Shown: positions 32,915 to 43,485 of the stretch, one piece after another
Layout: every line of letters starts with the position of its first letter
Position numbering within the stretch: position 1 is the stretch's first letter
DNA from: Trileptium ribeirensis
Taxonomy: Eukaryota; Nematoda; Enoplea; Enoplida; Thoracostomopsidae
Direction: 5' to 3'
Assembly: GCA_030248225.1 (NCBI GenBank)
Contig: JASANE010018349.1
Location: forward strand, 48,429 to 112,428
Length of the DNA: 64,000 nt
The notes under the pieces: generated by a model
Seen by the model: the letters and a program-made list of their open reading frames with translations, nothing else
Database searches by the model: none
What the model was told of the DNA's origin: nothing
Program-made: the position numbers and the translations under genes

Positions 32915-34253
32915 TTTCTTTGTCTGCCTGCCCGTCTTAAAACCCATTTTTATGTAATAACATGTTTAATCTTATAACACCGCAATAACGCATTATATTC
33001 ACCTTATAGAGCTTCACTCGCTTTACAACATTAGAACAAGAACAAGAACTCATATATTTTCACTGTTTATGGAGGTATGTCCTTTGCGTATAATTATGCA
33101 GGAGTTACGTTCCTACAATAACGTCCTCAACCTGCGAAACTTACGTACTGTTGACAATGTCGGACACATCCTACCGGACACTGCGTCGGCGACACCGTGC
33201 ATAATTATTTGAAATTTGAAAAGGATTGTTAACTTACCGTTTGCGCCCAAAATTGACGGTGTACCAGACACTGTCTAAGTTACTCAGGTTGTGGGTGATA
33301 CTATTAAATATCTCCTTGAGGGGGTGGGAATGATCATATGTATTATATATTGCCATATTTATAACTGGAAAATCATGGCGAGCAACTAACCTTTGCAACC
33401 GTCGATTTCAGTTTTGCAATTAAATTGTTTGCATCGTCAAATCCATAGTTTTTATTAAAGGTTGAAATATATATATACAGCCTGACTGTGTCCATTACGC
33501 AGTCCTACTACGGAGACTATGGTAACAAACTCACTTTGAAGAGGAAGCGAGCTCGATATTATGGCACCATGAACACCCCAGGTTCAATAACATAGTGTTG
33601 GTGTGACTGATACAGTTTATACTCTATTATAGTCTTAACTACGGGGAATATTCCAAACAGCGGGTTCATTATAACGTGAATCTTACATCAAGGTCTCATG
33701 AACCCTTTAAAATCTCTTTGGGGCTTAATCCTGTATCGAATGGAAACCTTGTGCAAAAGCTTTATGAATAGTTTTAAGCATTGTTCTTCTGTAAAATAAA
33801 CCTTGTTTGAATGAAATATGTGCACCAGTTGCCGTGATGTATCTAAAACTTGCTCTGTCGGACACCATTTCAACCCCAACCCAATCCCCTGTCACCTACG
33901 TATACGGGAGGGCGTGTGGGGAAGGAATTGGACTCTATTTCCGACCCAAATTAATGGCACAAACTGATATATCAAGCTTTTATTTCGTTGAAAATTTGAG
34001 TTATAGATACCACAAGACAAAATTCTCAATCTGACAGTGCCAAGCTTCACCAAAAATGAAAAGTAAGGATTGTTCGTTAACACTCAAAATTAAAATATAC
34101 TAGTTCTTGGGTCCGCGAATTCCCAACTGCATTAAACTGGAGTTTAGTATCTGAAAACAACAAAGCAAAACGAAAAGTTCATAACTCGATATCATGTCTT
34201 ACTACTTGACTATGTAATAATTGTGCCACTAATATGAACCGCTGCAAAATATA
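32915..34253 (+). repeat. 1.33-kb direct repeat, upstream copy (A)
   Basis: This segment is repeated in the same orientation at 39155-40497 with only scattered substitutions and small indels. Likeness begins in TTTCTTTGTC just before a tetranucleotide tract (here TGCCTGCC, there TCTATCTA) and runs to CGCTGCAAAATATA. The copies bracket the LINE at 34430-39180. No coding capacity is convincing. It may be the 3' untranslated region of this LINE family, left by a 5'-truncated copy, or a separately duplicated segment. Confidence 0.88.
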
Positions 34254-34479
34254 TACTACATTGCACTGGTCGTAGTTTATATCCCCTTAGGTTCCCCCTG
34301 GCACCCGGTTGACCATCGGCGCGAACGGACCAATAACATATATCCCTATATATTACTTCTATGTTGCATATATGCCTATATATATGTAGATATCTTCTCT
34401 ATTGTCTACCTTATTTTTACAGGGTAGTCTATAACTATAACAATTATGGAGTACAATGATAATAGACAAGATTATGGTG

Positions 34480-35430
34480 GTGGTGGAGGTTCGAGCCGAG
34501 GCCTTCCCATCCCCTCAACTGACTATCTGTCCTCCCACAAGACGACGACAACAACAACGACACTAACAACTTCAACACCCGCCACTGCACCTCCAATCAA
34601 ATAAATAACAGCAACAATCACAACGAAACAACAACGCACAAGGAAGACAAGAGGGCCAAGAAGAAGTGTAGTGGCGACCGCATCACCCGGTCTCTCCAAA
34701 TAGAAGCCATGGACGTCGCAGCGGCCAGTCGAGCTATCTTTCCCGCTTTGATGAACGATACTTTTGCGAACGCGCAATGGATCTGTATGAATTCCTATGA
34801 AAGCACAGCCACCGGAGTCGTCTGACCTACGGGGGGCGAAAGGTTGGTCTGCTGCTGAGAACATACTAAGAAATCTAAAAGAAGGAAGGGCACAGTTATC
34901 CGGCTCGCAGAGGCGCAAGCTACAACAAGAGCTGCCCAGCCCGCATAAGAACGAACTAGAACACTAATGAGAAACACAGTGACACTGCCTGATGTAAGGT
35001 CCTGGCCCGTCGAACATACACACGACGTGACCCACACATCTGGAGCAAGCTTATGCACCCGCTCAAACGGCTAGGAACGCACGGGAAACATGCCAACGAG
35101 AAGCGAAGAAGGTCTAACTAAAGGCGAGAGCTGCCAAGACTGTTTGTCTTGCCAGACACCTCGAATTCACGTAGACTGGTGGTCGGTAAATATGGAGGCA
35201 TAAGACATTCATATGAATGTGTAAATATGGAGAATCTGGCTCACAAGGATATATCAGATAGGGGGATATAACTGGCGAAGGCTCTCCGAAACTTGTGGTG
35301 CGTCTGGTCGCATGCGACAAAGAGTTAAAATGGAGGGATGCTTCGGCCTCCAGGAAGCGGCCATTACGGCGTCTGCTAATGAGCTTGGCGTCGGACATCA
35401 CTGGGTAATCAGATGGACACTGTTTCACTA
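34480..35430 (+). pseudogene. LINE ORF1 (gag-like) relic
   Basis: A low-complexity Thr-rich start (ACGACGACAACAACAACGAC) is followed by a readable block SAAENILRNLKEGRAQLSGS with QRRKLQQE at about 34850-34925. The LSG(A/S)QRRKL motif is typical of ORF1 proteins of R1/Jockey-group LINEs. Several stops interrupt it. ORF1 proteins bind element RNA. Larger ORFs on the opposite strand (34523-34918, 34795-35058, 35114-35437) are shadows. Confidence 0.55.
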
Positions 35431-35689
35431 AGAGCAAGGACCGTCATTATTCCGCATCAAACTCCACTGCTTTGTGCACTGGATTAGCTATTACACTTAT
35501 GCTGTTGTTTTTGACGGTCAGCGTGAGGGTCATCCCATAAAGTACTACATAATTTATATATATATGTAAATATGTAAATATGTATAAATAATATATATGA
35601 AATTATATAATAATATAATAATGTGACAAAAATGAAATAATGAATAATCTGCAACATCAAGGAAGATGTTATGACTAAAAAAAGAATGG

Positions 35690-36310
35690 CCGCTTGACCC
35701 CCTTGTGCTGATACAAGAGCCGTATGCACTTAGGTAAGCCTTTGACTATTTCAATAAGAATTATTTGTCGCATGTCCAAATCCAGATACGGACTGCTATC
35801 ATGAATGTAGGAAATAATTACTTATTATTAATGAGTTGTCTGATATGGATTGTACTGCGGTACGCACGCGACTGGAGGACCACCAGGAAGTGGTCAAGGT
35901 CTTTATCTCCCCTACACGGTGTGAACTGCTCAACTCAGCAGCTTTGTCATCTCGTGCGTTACTGTATGACTCATAAGATATTCTTCTATAGGGTGTGATT
36001 CAATCTCATCACACACTTTGGAGAGCACTAATGATAACGCCAGGGGAGCTCTCTGGACTTTATTATTATCAATGTTCTCATATCTTAATGTTGGCAACAC
36101 CCCACATTCATGAATCGACTAAGAGAGGAGGTTATAGACTCACGTTGTCTACTGGACATTTGTGACGTTATCAGCTATTGGAGAGTATCACTGATCCCTC
36201 CTATTCAGACCACGCTACATCACATTGGAGTGAGTGGGATCATAACCACTCTGTCAATTCTGATATAGTGAATATCAGAACATTAATAGAATCATTCTGT
36301 TCTAAGTTTA
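35690..36310 (+). pseudogene. LINE endonuclease relic
   Basis: A frame near 35690 reads GRLTPLVLIQEPYALR, which is the QEPY block of APE-type LINE endonucleases. After frame changes, NSHTLWRAL and the GGYRLTLST block near 36010-36150 lead to SYSDHATSHW near 36200-36225, where SDH is the C-terminal catalytic His motif. Stops and frameshifts are present. The enzyme nicked the target DNA during retrotransposition. Confidence 0.7.
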
Positions 36311-36441
36311 GAGAAAGCTGAAATACCCACGCAGCATAAGAATACTATGTCTTGAAGTGAGGAACGTGCCTGTGTAGTGCTATAGATGAGCATCATCAGG
36401 CTCTTGTAGGCCAAAAGGATAATGATAGCACGAACACGCTG

Positions 36442-36657
36442 GTGGCGTGCTACGTTGAAACTCTACGCGCTGATCTGACACTCTTTCACAGAGCTAGAGA
36501 TCTAGAAGCGAGTGACTGGGAACAAAAGAACCTAAAAGAATATAAGTCGGGCATTAAAAGAGCAAGACGGCTAGTGGAGGCCTTCTGCTCGACGTCAACG
36601 GATGAAGGAAACCACACGGTAAGAAAATTACTGCGAATACAGGGAGTCATAAAATAG
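36442..36657 (+). pseudogene. LINE linker between endonuclease and RT, open fragment
   Basis: A 71-codon open stretch reads LERARDLEAS-like, then KEYKSGIKRARRLVEAFCST. Its basic, helical character and the position between SDH and RT fit the linker of the ORF2 protein, where a KR-rich W/F-x-FC block is usual. It is assigned by position. Confidence 0.5.
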
Positions 36658-37039
36658 GAACTCTTGTCGCCCTGGTGGGAGCTACACGAGTAACGAAAGA
36701 GAAACACTTGAGTTACTTATGGCTCATTTCCCTGTCTCATTACACAAATGACAGGTGATGGTAATGATACTGAGGACTTGTATGGTTAGAAACTTTCAAT
36801 AAAATATTTTCTAATGAAAATATTAAATGGGCAATATCTACTTTTAACATAAATCACTGGCCCGACATGTTACCTATACATCTCACTGTTGTGACGTATT
36901 AGTTAGAGGCTTAGATCTTTTCAGCTTCCCTAGTCAGTGGATTCATACATCTGGAGGTCAGCGAAAGAGTGTTCATCCAAAACCTGGGAAAGATAGGATA
37001 TATTCCAATCTCTTCACCCTATCTGCCTCTCATCTACGT

Positions 37040-37810
37040 CTAAAACCATGGAACGTCTGATTGACAGATATCTGCGGAAGGGCGAGGGAGTGGTTGGCAG
37101 GCTTCATCCGAAGCAGCATGCCTATCTTTTTGGCAAATCCACTACCACGGCTTTGCATGGGCTAGCTGGCTATGTTGAAGATAAAATCTACAGTGGTAGA
37201 ATAGTTCTAGGATGCTTCCTTGACATAGGAGGCGCTTTTGATAACACGAATCTATCATCGTTTGAGTAAGCGTTTAAGAACTTTGGGTTATCCAAGATAT
37301 TAAGTAACTGGCTCAGAAATTTACTTTTAAGCAGGAGAGCTAATGCCAGTATGGGCGGAACATCTGTTACAGTTAATGTGCAGTGAGGAGGCCCTCAGAG
37401 TGTCGTCTTGTCACCTTTGCTCTGGTGTATGGTGATAAATAGCCTCCTTGTTGAATTGAACGTAAGAAATACTCGGATAACGTTGCAATATTTTGTAATG
37501 GACCTGATATTTCATCAGCTAAACGTCTGATGAACTCAGCCCTAAAGAAGGTTAGCCGCTGGTGTCTTAAAAATGGGCTAAATGTGAATGCCAGTAAGTG
37601 TGGACTTATTGTGTTCCACAACAGCCGTACAGTACCAGATTTTTCTGGACTGTCACTTGGAGGGGAACAGATCCTATTAATGACTGAAATAAAGTACCTT
37701 GGGGTTATGATTGACTCCAAGCTTAGCTGGAAGTCTCATTTAGACTTCATTGTGGCGAAAGCGAAGAAAGCCGCTATGACATGCAGAAACTGTGTTGGAA
37801 GGTCATGAGG
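37040..37810 (+). pseudogene. LINE reverse transcriptase, broken by stops
   Basis: At 37040-37262 the frame reads HPKQHAYLFGKSTTTALHGL and then VLGCFLDIGGAFDNTNLSS, with the first catalytic Asp in FLDI. A stop follows (37267). The frame continues through NWLRNLLLSRRA and, after a second stop, GGPQSVVLSPLLWCMVINSL (37387-37446), the usual PQGGVLSPLLW motif altered. A frameshift leads to YSDNVAIFCNG near 37470, where the YADD box is YSDN. The frame 37530-37808 reads LKKVSRWCLKNGLNVNASKC and YLGVMIDSKLSWKSH, the thumb entry. The catalytic box is damaged and the gene is dead. Confidence 0.88.
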
Positions 37811-37847
37811 ACTAAAGCCCAGCTCCCAACTGTGGCTTTACAATACA

Positions 37848-39074
37848 GTGGTTCTGCCTATACTTCAATATGGGGTTATGGTCTGGTGGCATAGAGTCAA
37901 GATTGGCTTCTTTGCAAAGAAATTGAACGAGGTGACGCGTCTTAATTTGCTCATGGCAACTGGTGTAATGAGATCTACCCCAGCCCTGGGCTTACAAGCC
38001 GTGCTATGCGTGCTACCCGCTGAGATATCCCTAATACAGGAGGCTATGGTCTGCTACCACAGGTTGGTCACCACAGGCCATTGGAGCATGGGATTTAGCA
38101 ATTGCAATAGAGGACATTTAAATGTGGACCGCCTGGTACAGTTAGTACCAAGCATTCAGTTACAATGCGATCGCCTGGCTAAAGAACTGGTTGACTCACC
38201 AGAGTGGAGAGTCATCATTTCGAAACGTGAAGAGTGGGCTATGGCCACGATCACTGAAGAACAGAACACCATCAACTGTTACACAGATGGTTCTAGATTG
38301 GAGCTGCCTGACGGACCACATGTCGGTGCTGGCATCTTCATAGAAGGCATGCTAAGAAACTCCTGGCCACTTGGCAGCACTGGCTCAGTGTTTCAGGCTG
38401 AAGTCTATGCTATCATGAATTGTTGTAACAAGCTACAACAGAATAAATTAAGGAATAAATCTATATGTATTAATTCAGATAGCCAGGCGGCTATTCAGGC
38501 AATTTCAGGCTGGCATGTCCGCTCCAGACTAGTCCTTGATTGTATTAACAATCTTAGGTTACTATGTCAAAATAATAGCGTTACGTTGAGATGGATTCCT
38601 GGACATAAAGAATATATAGGAAATGAGATAGCAGACGAACTGGCCAAACGGAGATTACGGAAGAAGCACATCGGGCCTGAACCCGTTATTCCTATTCCGG
38701 CTAGCAACATCCGTCTTGAAAGCAATCAATGGCCATTCTCCTCTCTTCAGGGGCTATGGGAATCAGAAAAGGGATGTAGGCAGACAAAACTCTTTCGAAA
38801 GCTGAACAAAATAAAACTGAGGGGGGCCGTAAATCTTATTACAGGCTATAACACGCTGAATTACCATATGTACAATCTGAAGCTCGCAGATTCTCAGCAA
38901 TGCAGCATATACAATGAAAGGGATACGGCAGAACACCTTATACTGCGGTGTCCAGGCGAGGACCAGCTACGATCCAAGATCTATGGAAAGACTAGGATAG
39001 AATTTGAAGGCATCCACTCTGGGGGAATTATGAGGATAGTCAGGTTTTCGACAGAATGTCGGAGACTAGAGTGA
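37848..39074 (+). pseudogene. LINE ORF2 C-terminal part: RT thumb, RNase H, Cys/His tail (open frame)
   Basis: This 408-codon open frame is the longest in the window. It starts inside the RT thumb (LPILQYGVMVWW near residue 3) and carries an RNase H domain at about residues 140-270. Catalytic residues are readable: YTDGSRL (first Asp), a Glu in VFQAEVYAI, INSDSQAAIQ (second Asp) and WIPGHKEYIGNEIADELAKR (His and last Asp). The tail at about residues 325-385 has LITGYNTLNYHMYNL and an HLILRCP end. Its first Cys pair is CSIY in place of C-x2-C, so the zinc-binding set is incomplete. The start Met is not a true start. The intact reading contrasts with the broken upstream half. Confidence 0.88.
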
Positions 39075-39154
39075 AGTGGTTCTGATCGAGGCGGTGTAAT
39101 GGACACTTATTTTATAGTCTAAACATGGGTCGGGCAGTTCCTTCCTTGAGTCTC

Positions 39155-40497
39155 TTTCTTTGTCAATCTATCTATCTATCTAGGCCCATCTTAAAACCCA
39201 TTTTTATGTAATAACATGTTTAATCTTATAACACCGCAATAACGCATTATATTCACCTTATAGAGCTTCACTCGCTTTACAACATTAGAACAAGAACAAG
39301 AACTCATATATTTTCACTGTTTATGGAGGTATGTCCTTTGCGTATAATTATGCAGCAGTTACGTCCCTACAATAATGTCCTCGACCAGCGAAACTTATGT
39401 ACTGTTGACAATGTCGGACACATCCTGCCGGACACTGCGTCGCCGATACCGTGCATAATTATTTGAAATTTGAAAAGGATTGTTAACTTACCGTTTGCGC
39501 GGAAAATTGACGGTGTACCAGACACTGTCTAAGTTACTCAGGTTGTGGCTGATACTATTAAATATCTCCTTGAGGGGGTGGGAATGATCATATGTATTAT
39601 ATATTGCCATATTGATAACTGGAAAATCATGGCGAGCAAAACCTTTGCAACCGTCAATTTCAGTTTTGCAATTAAATTGTTTGCATCGTCAAATCCATAG
39701 TTTTATTAAAGGTTGAAATATATGCACAGCCTGACTGTGTCCATTACACAGTCCTACTACGGAGACTATGGTAACAAACTCACTTTAAAGAGGAAGCGAG
39801 CTCGATATTATGGCACCATGAACACCCCAGGTTCAATAACATAGTGTTGGTGTGACGACACAGTTTATACTCTATTATAGTCTTGACTACGGGGAATATT
39901 CCAAACAGCGGGCTCATTATAACGTGAATCTTACATCAAGGTCTCATGAACCCTTTAAAATCTCTTTGGGGCTTAATACAGTATCGAATGGAAACCTTGT
40001 GCAAAAGCTTTATGAATAGTTTTAAGCATTGTTCTTCTGTAAAATGAACCTGGTTTGACTGAAATATGTGCACCAGTTGCCGTGATGTATATATCTAAAA
40101 CTTGCTCTGTCGGACACCATTTCTACCACAACCTAATCCCCTGTATACGGAAGGGCGGTGTGAGGAAGGAATTGGACTCTATTTTCGACCCAAATTAATG
40201 GCACAAATTGATATATCAAGCTTTTATTTCGTTGAAAATTTGAGTTATAGATACCACAAGACAAAGTTCTCAAACTGACAGTGCAAGTTTCACCAAAAAT
40301 CAAAAGTAATGATTGTTCATAACACTCAAGATTAAAATGTACTAGTTCTTGGGTCCGCGAATTCCCGACTGCCGTAAACTGGAGTTTAGTATCTGAAAAC
40401 AACAAAGCAAAACGAAAAGTTCATAACTCGATATCATATCTTACTGCTTGGTTACTGTAATAATTGCGCCACTAATATTAACCGCTGCAAAATATAA
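39155..40497 (+). repeat. 1.33-kb direct repeat, downstream copy (B)
   Basis: The copy follows the (TCTA)n tract directly and matches 32915-34253 in the same orientation. Shared landmarks are CTTAAAACCCATTTTTATGT, GGAGGTATGTCCTTTGCGTA, CCTGACTGTGTCCATTAC and GGGTCCGCGAATTCCC. Differences are scattered single bases and short indels, for example loss of a few bases near 39655 and 39855. ORFs in either copy are not conserved between the two, which argues against coding. Confidence 0.88.
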
Positions 40498-41720
40498 TAC
40501 AGAAAACGAATAGAATTGTTTTCTAGCGTCGGTGTAGCGTGAACATAGTCAAAAGTAGTAAAAGGTACAACTGGATGCCTATATCTTTGTTACTCAACAG
40601 AATAATTAGTTATCATTCTTTTCGATCAAGCTGTTAATTTTATACAAAAATTACGTATTTTATCGTACAGCGGTAATTATAATATTTGTATATATATGGA
40701 TGATTGAATTTCCGTTCAAATTGAAGGAAATTTAGTTGTTTCAATCTGCGCTTGGAAGCAGATGCTATAATAATCTGAGATCATTACAGAGTTTGTACCT
40801 TCACATAGTTAGCTGTGATATACTTGATACTCATAACCTAGCAGCGGAAGCTCTCATTAGTTTCACCTCTGACCTCTATGCGCTCTAGAGCACCACGACC
40901 TTGTATTGTATAATTTTACTTAAAAATACGATTTTGACTAGTTTGCGTTTATATAACGTGCAAATTCTAAAATATTAAATACTATTAATTAAAACCATAG
41001 AGGCTACGCATGACGTAAGGTTGCACGTACGCTGTTCTTCATTCGCGTGCTGAGGATCCTTTAGCAACCTAACAACGGGTCCTAAACAATTTAGCGGCTT
41101 GTTCACGCAGCTTTCATCCGTATAACACAAGTTCGATCCATGGTGCAGACTTGAGTTTGTTAAATATTGCACGATGAATAAAATTATTCAGTCGTGAAAG
41201 TGTTCAACACAGAGCACAAAGATAGAAGCATTAGAAGAATTATGTGGGCGCAGTGTAGTGCGTGTTGTTCGTGTTATTTTAGTTATTTTATATTTTCCTA
41301 GTTCATCGTTATATTCACCCATAAATATTTATGATTATATTGTATTGAACACCAAATTGCTGTTAAACTTGTGTTATAATAAACATTTAAGCAAGGCAAG
41401 AAGACTGACTGTAATGGCGCGACGGACGACCGGACGACCAAAGCTGCGCAGTACAAATGAGCTTTGCTGTCTGAAACTGTTGTAGTAAAACAACTGCAGT
41501 AGGCATCGGGATTGATAACTTTGAATAAAATCACCAGCAAGGCTTTCTACTGGTTATGTCCGCTGGACATTCCAACGTTCTGTAGCAACCTGATTGCATA
41601 TACAGATGTCAAAAAATATATTAGTCTACAATTGCATTCAATTTCTGCAAAAACACTACGACTCCTGTGTTTTTATTGAGTTTGGCCCACGATGGTATCT
41701 ATTCGTATTTGAGCTCAAGT
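40498..41720. other. No gene recognised
   Basis: AT-rich sequence. A tract near 41220-41540 with ATAATAAACATTTAAGCAAG and an AATAAA has the look of an old LTR or 3' end, but no partner was found in the window. Confidence 0.3.
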
Positions 41721-41894
41721 AACCCTGAGGGGTGATACGTTATAAGGTTTGAAAAAGAACAGCTTAGAGCGGGGGGTTAGGCTTAGGCTTAGTGTATGTC
41801 TCATATAAGTGCCTTAGCTTAGGCTAAGACTAAGACTTAGGCTTAGTATATCGAGAACGGCATGGCCTGGATTTTATTTCCGCCCCTCAGGGTT
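41721..41894. mobile_element. MITE with AACCCTGAGGGG inverted ends
   Basis: The perfect 12-bp inverted termini AACCCTGAGGGG (41721-41732) and CCCCTCAGGGTT (41883-41894) enclose an interior with repeated TTAGGC/CTAAGCC steps around a palindromic centre. TA steps lie at both edges, possibly a TA duplication. The last ~60 bp match a minus-strand fragment at 15045-15108, and parts recur near 28.6 and 30.05 kb. Confidence 0.65.
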
Positions 41895-42580
41895 ATTTTG
41901 GCGACAAAAGTGCACTGTTGATATATGTCGTTGTACTGGTTGCAAATTCGTAATACAACGATGTTCCTGATATATAACTAAACTATATCGCTTTCAAAAC
42001 AAAACGGTATTTACACAGATGTGAGTGAAGCACAATCGTATGCATCTGGTTACCAATCCTGTTCGGTGAGCAGCGTAATCCACCTGCTCACTGGGCACAT
42101 TTCGGTATGAAAACAGTCACTAAACTTATAAAATGTTGAGAATTTAGTCAATATAATAAGGCCGTACTATTAAATATGCTGGACATTGAAAAATTTTCCA
42201 AGCAATTAAGATAATTTAATTTTTCTGCGCCCCATTTTTACACCTAATTTGCTAAATTTGTCGGAAACAGCATATTATTTTAAAAATCATAATAGGACGA
42301 TTGTTTGCATTTATACTGCATACGCTATGGTACTATTTTGAGCATTGTATGTCCCAGTTGTTGACTTTGTAACTAAATACGCAACTCATTTCTGTGAAAG
42401 AAGTTCAGTCCTATTGATAATATGGCTTTTGACTGCAAAAACATGATGACAATTATTGTTAAAATAGCAAATAAGACCTTTGTATTTTACTACTAACACA
42501 GTAATTTATAGTATTAAAATGAAGATATTTTAATGAGTTATTTGATACCAAGCATTATATTTAAATGAGAATAAGTATTT
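41895..42580. other. No gene recognised
   Basis: AT-rich sequence up to the edge of the 63-bp minisatellite, with no other feature supported. Confidence 0.4.
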
Positions 42581-42584
42581 TTGA

Positions 42585-43485
42585 TTTTCCAGCAAAAGCA
42601 TTGGTATTTTTCATGTCATGCAAAATGCCTTCACTAGGTTTGTCGTTTTCCACTGCCAACGCGATGGTATTTTTCATCTCATGCAAAATATCTTCACTAG
42701 GCTTGTCGTTTTCCTCTGCCAACATGATGGTATTTTCATCTCATGCAAAACATTTTCACTAGATTTGTCGTTTTCCTCTGCCAAAATGAGAGTATTTTTC
42801 ATCTCATGCAAAATATCTTCACTAGGTTTGTCGTTTTCCTCTGCCAACATGATGGTATTTTTCATCTCATGCAAAATATTTTCACTAGGTTTGTCGTTTT
42901 CCTCTGCCAACACGATGGTATTTTTCATCTCATGCAAAATATCTTCACTAGGTTTGTCGTTTTCCTCTGCCAAACACGATGATATTTTTCATCTCATGCA
43001 AAATATTTTCACTAGGTTTGTCGTTTTCCTCTGCCAACACGATGGTATTTTTCATCTCATGCAAAATATCTTCACTAGGTTTGTCGTTTTCCTCTGCCAA
43101 CACGATGGTATTTTTTTCATCTCATGCAAAATATATTCACTAGGTTTGTCGTTTTCCTCTGCCAACACGATGGTATTTTTCATCTCATGCAAAATGTCTT
43201 CACTAGGTTTGTCGTTTTCCTCTACCAACACGATAGTATTTTTCATCTCATGCAAAATATCTTCACTAGGTTTGTCGTTTAGCTCTGCCAACACGATGGT
43301 ATTTTTCATCTCATGCAAAATATCTTCACTAGGTTTGTCGTTTTCCTCTGCCAACACGATGGTATTTTTCATCTCAAGCAAAATATCTTCACTAGGTTTG
43401 TCGTTTTCCTCTGCCAACACGATTGTATTTTTCATCTCAAGCAAAATATCTTCACTAGGTTTGTCTTTTTCCTCTGCCAACTCAT
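42585..43485. repeat. 63-bp minisatellite, about 14 copies, with 21-residue open frames
   Basis: The unit GTATTTTTCATCTCATGCAA, AATATCTTCACTAGGTTTGT and CGTTTTCCTCTGCCAACACG plus ATG recurs about 14 times with few changes. The period is 63, so frames stay open through many units. On the minus strand it reads LAEENDKPSEDILHEMKNTI plus V per unit, hydrophilic and helix-prone. On the plus strand two hydrophobic readings are also open. Single-base indels near 42733, 42973 and 43112 shift the frame. An in-frame TAA lies just upstream of the minus-strand reading (rc of about 43506) and no in-frame ATG is seen, so coding is unproven. Confidence 0.85.

Larger units (their letters stand above)
34254..39180 (+). 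mobile_element. Decayed full-domain LINE (EN-RT-RNase H), I/R1/LOA-like
   Basis: Plus-strand readings give, in order, an ORF1 relic (34480-35430), an APE-type endonuclease (35690-36310), a reverse transcriptase (37040-37810), an RNase H (38270-38670) and a C-terminal Cys/His segment (38830-38970). The element then runs to a (TCTA)n tract at 39164-39181. EN-RT-RNase H in one polyprotein with this tail is seen in the I, LOA and related R1/Jockey-group LINEs. Stops and frameshifts occur throughout except in the last 1.2 kb, which is one open frame. An AT-rich tract at about 35560-35640 interrupts the 5' part. It is inactive. Direct repeats of 1.3 kb adjoin both ends. Confidence 0.85.

Noticed and set aside
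34523..35437. Three minus-strand ORFs of 87-131 codons
   Set aside because: They overlap LINE ORF1 on the opposite strand; the Val-rich reading is the reverse of the ACAACGACA-rich ORF1 start.
32915..40497. LTR retrotransposon with 1.3-kb LTRs
   Set aside because: The enclosed genes are those of a LINE (APE endonuclease, LINE RT, RNase H tail), the repeats do not show TG...CA ends, and no LTR-type integrase or protease is present.
41760..41880. Interstitial nematode-type telomere repeat (TTAGGC)
   Set aside because: The TTAGGC steps are few, irregular and palindromic, and lie inside a MITE with clear inverted ends.
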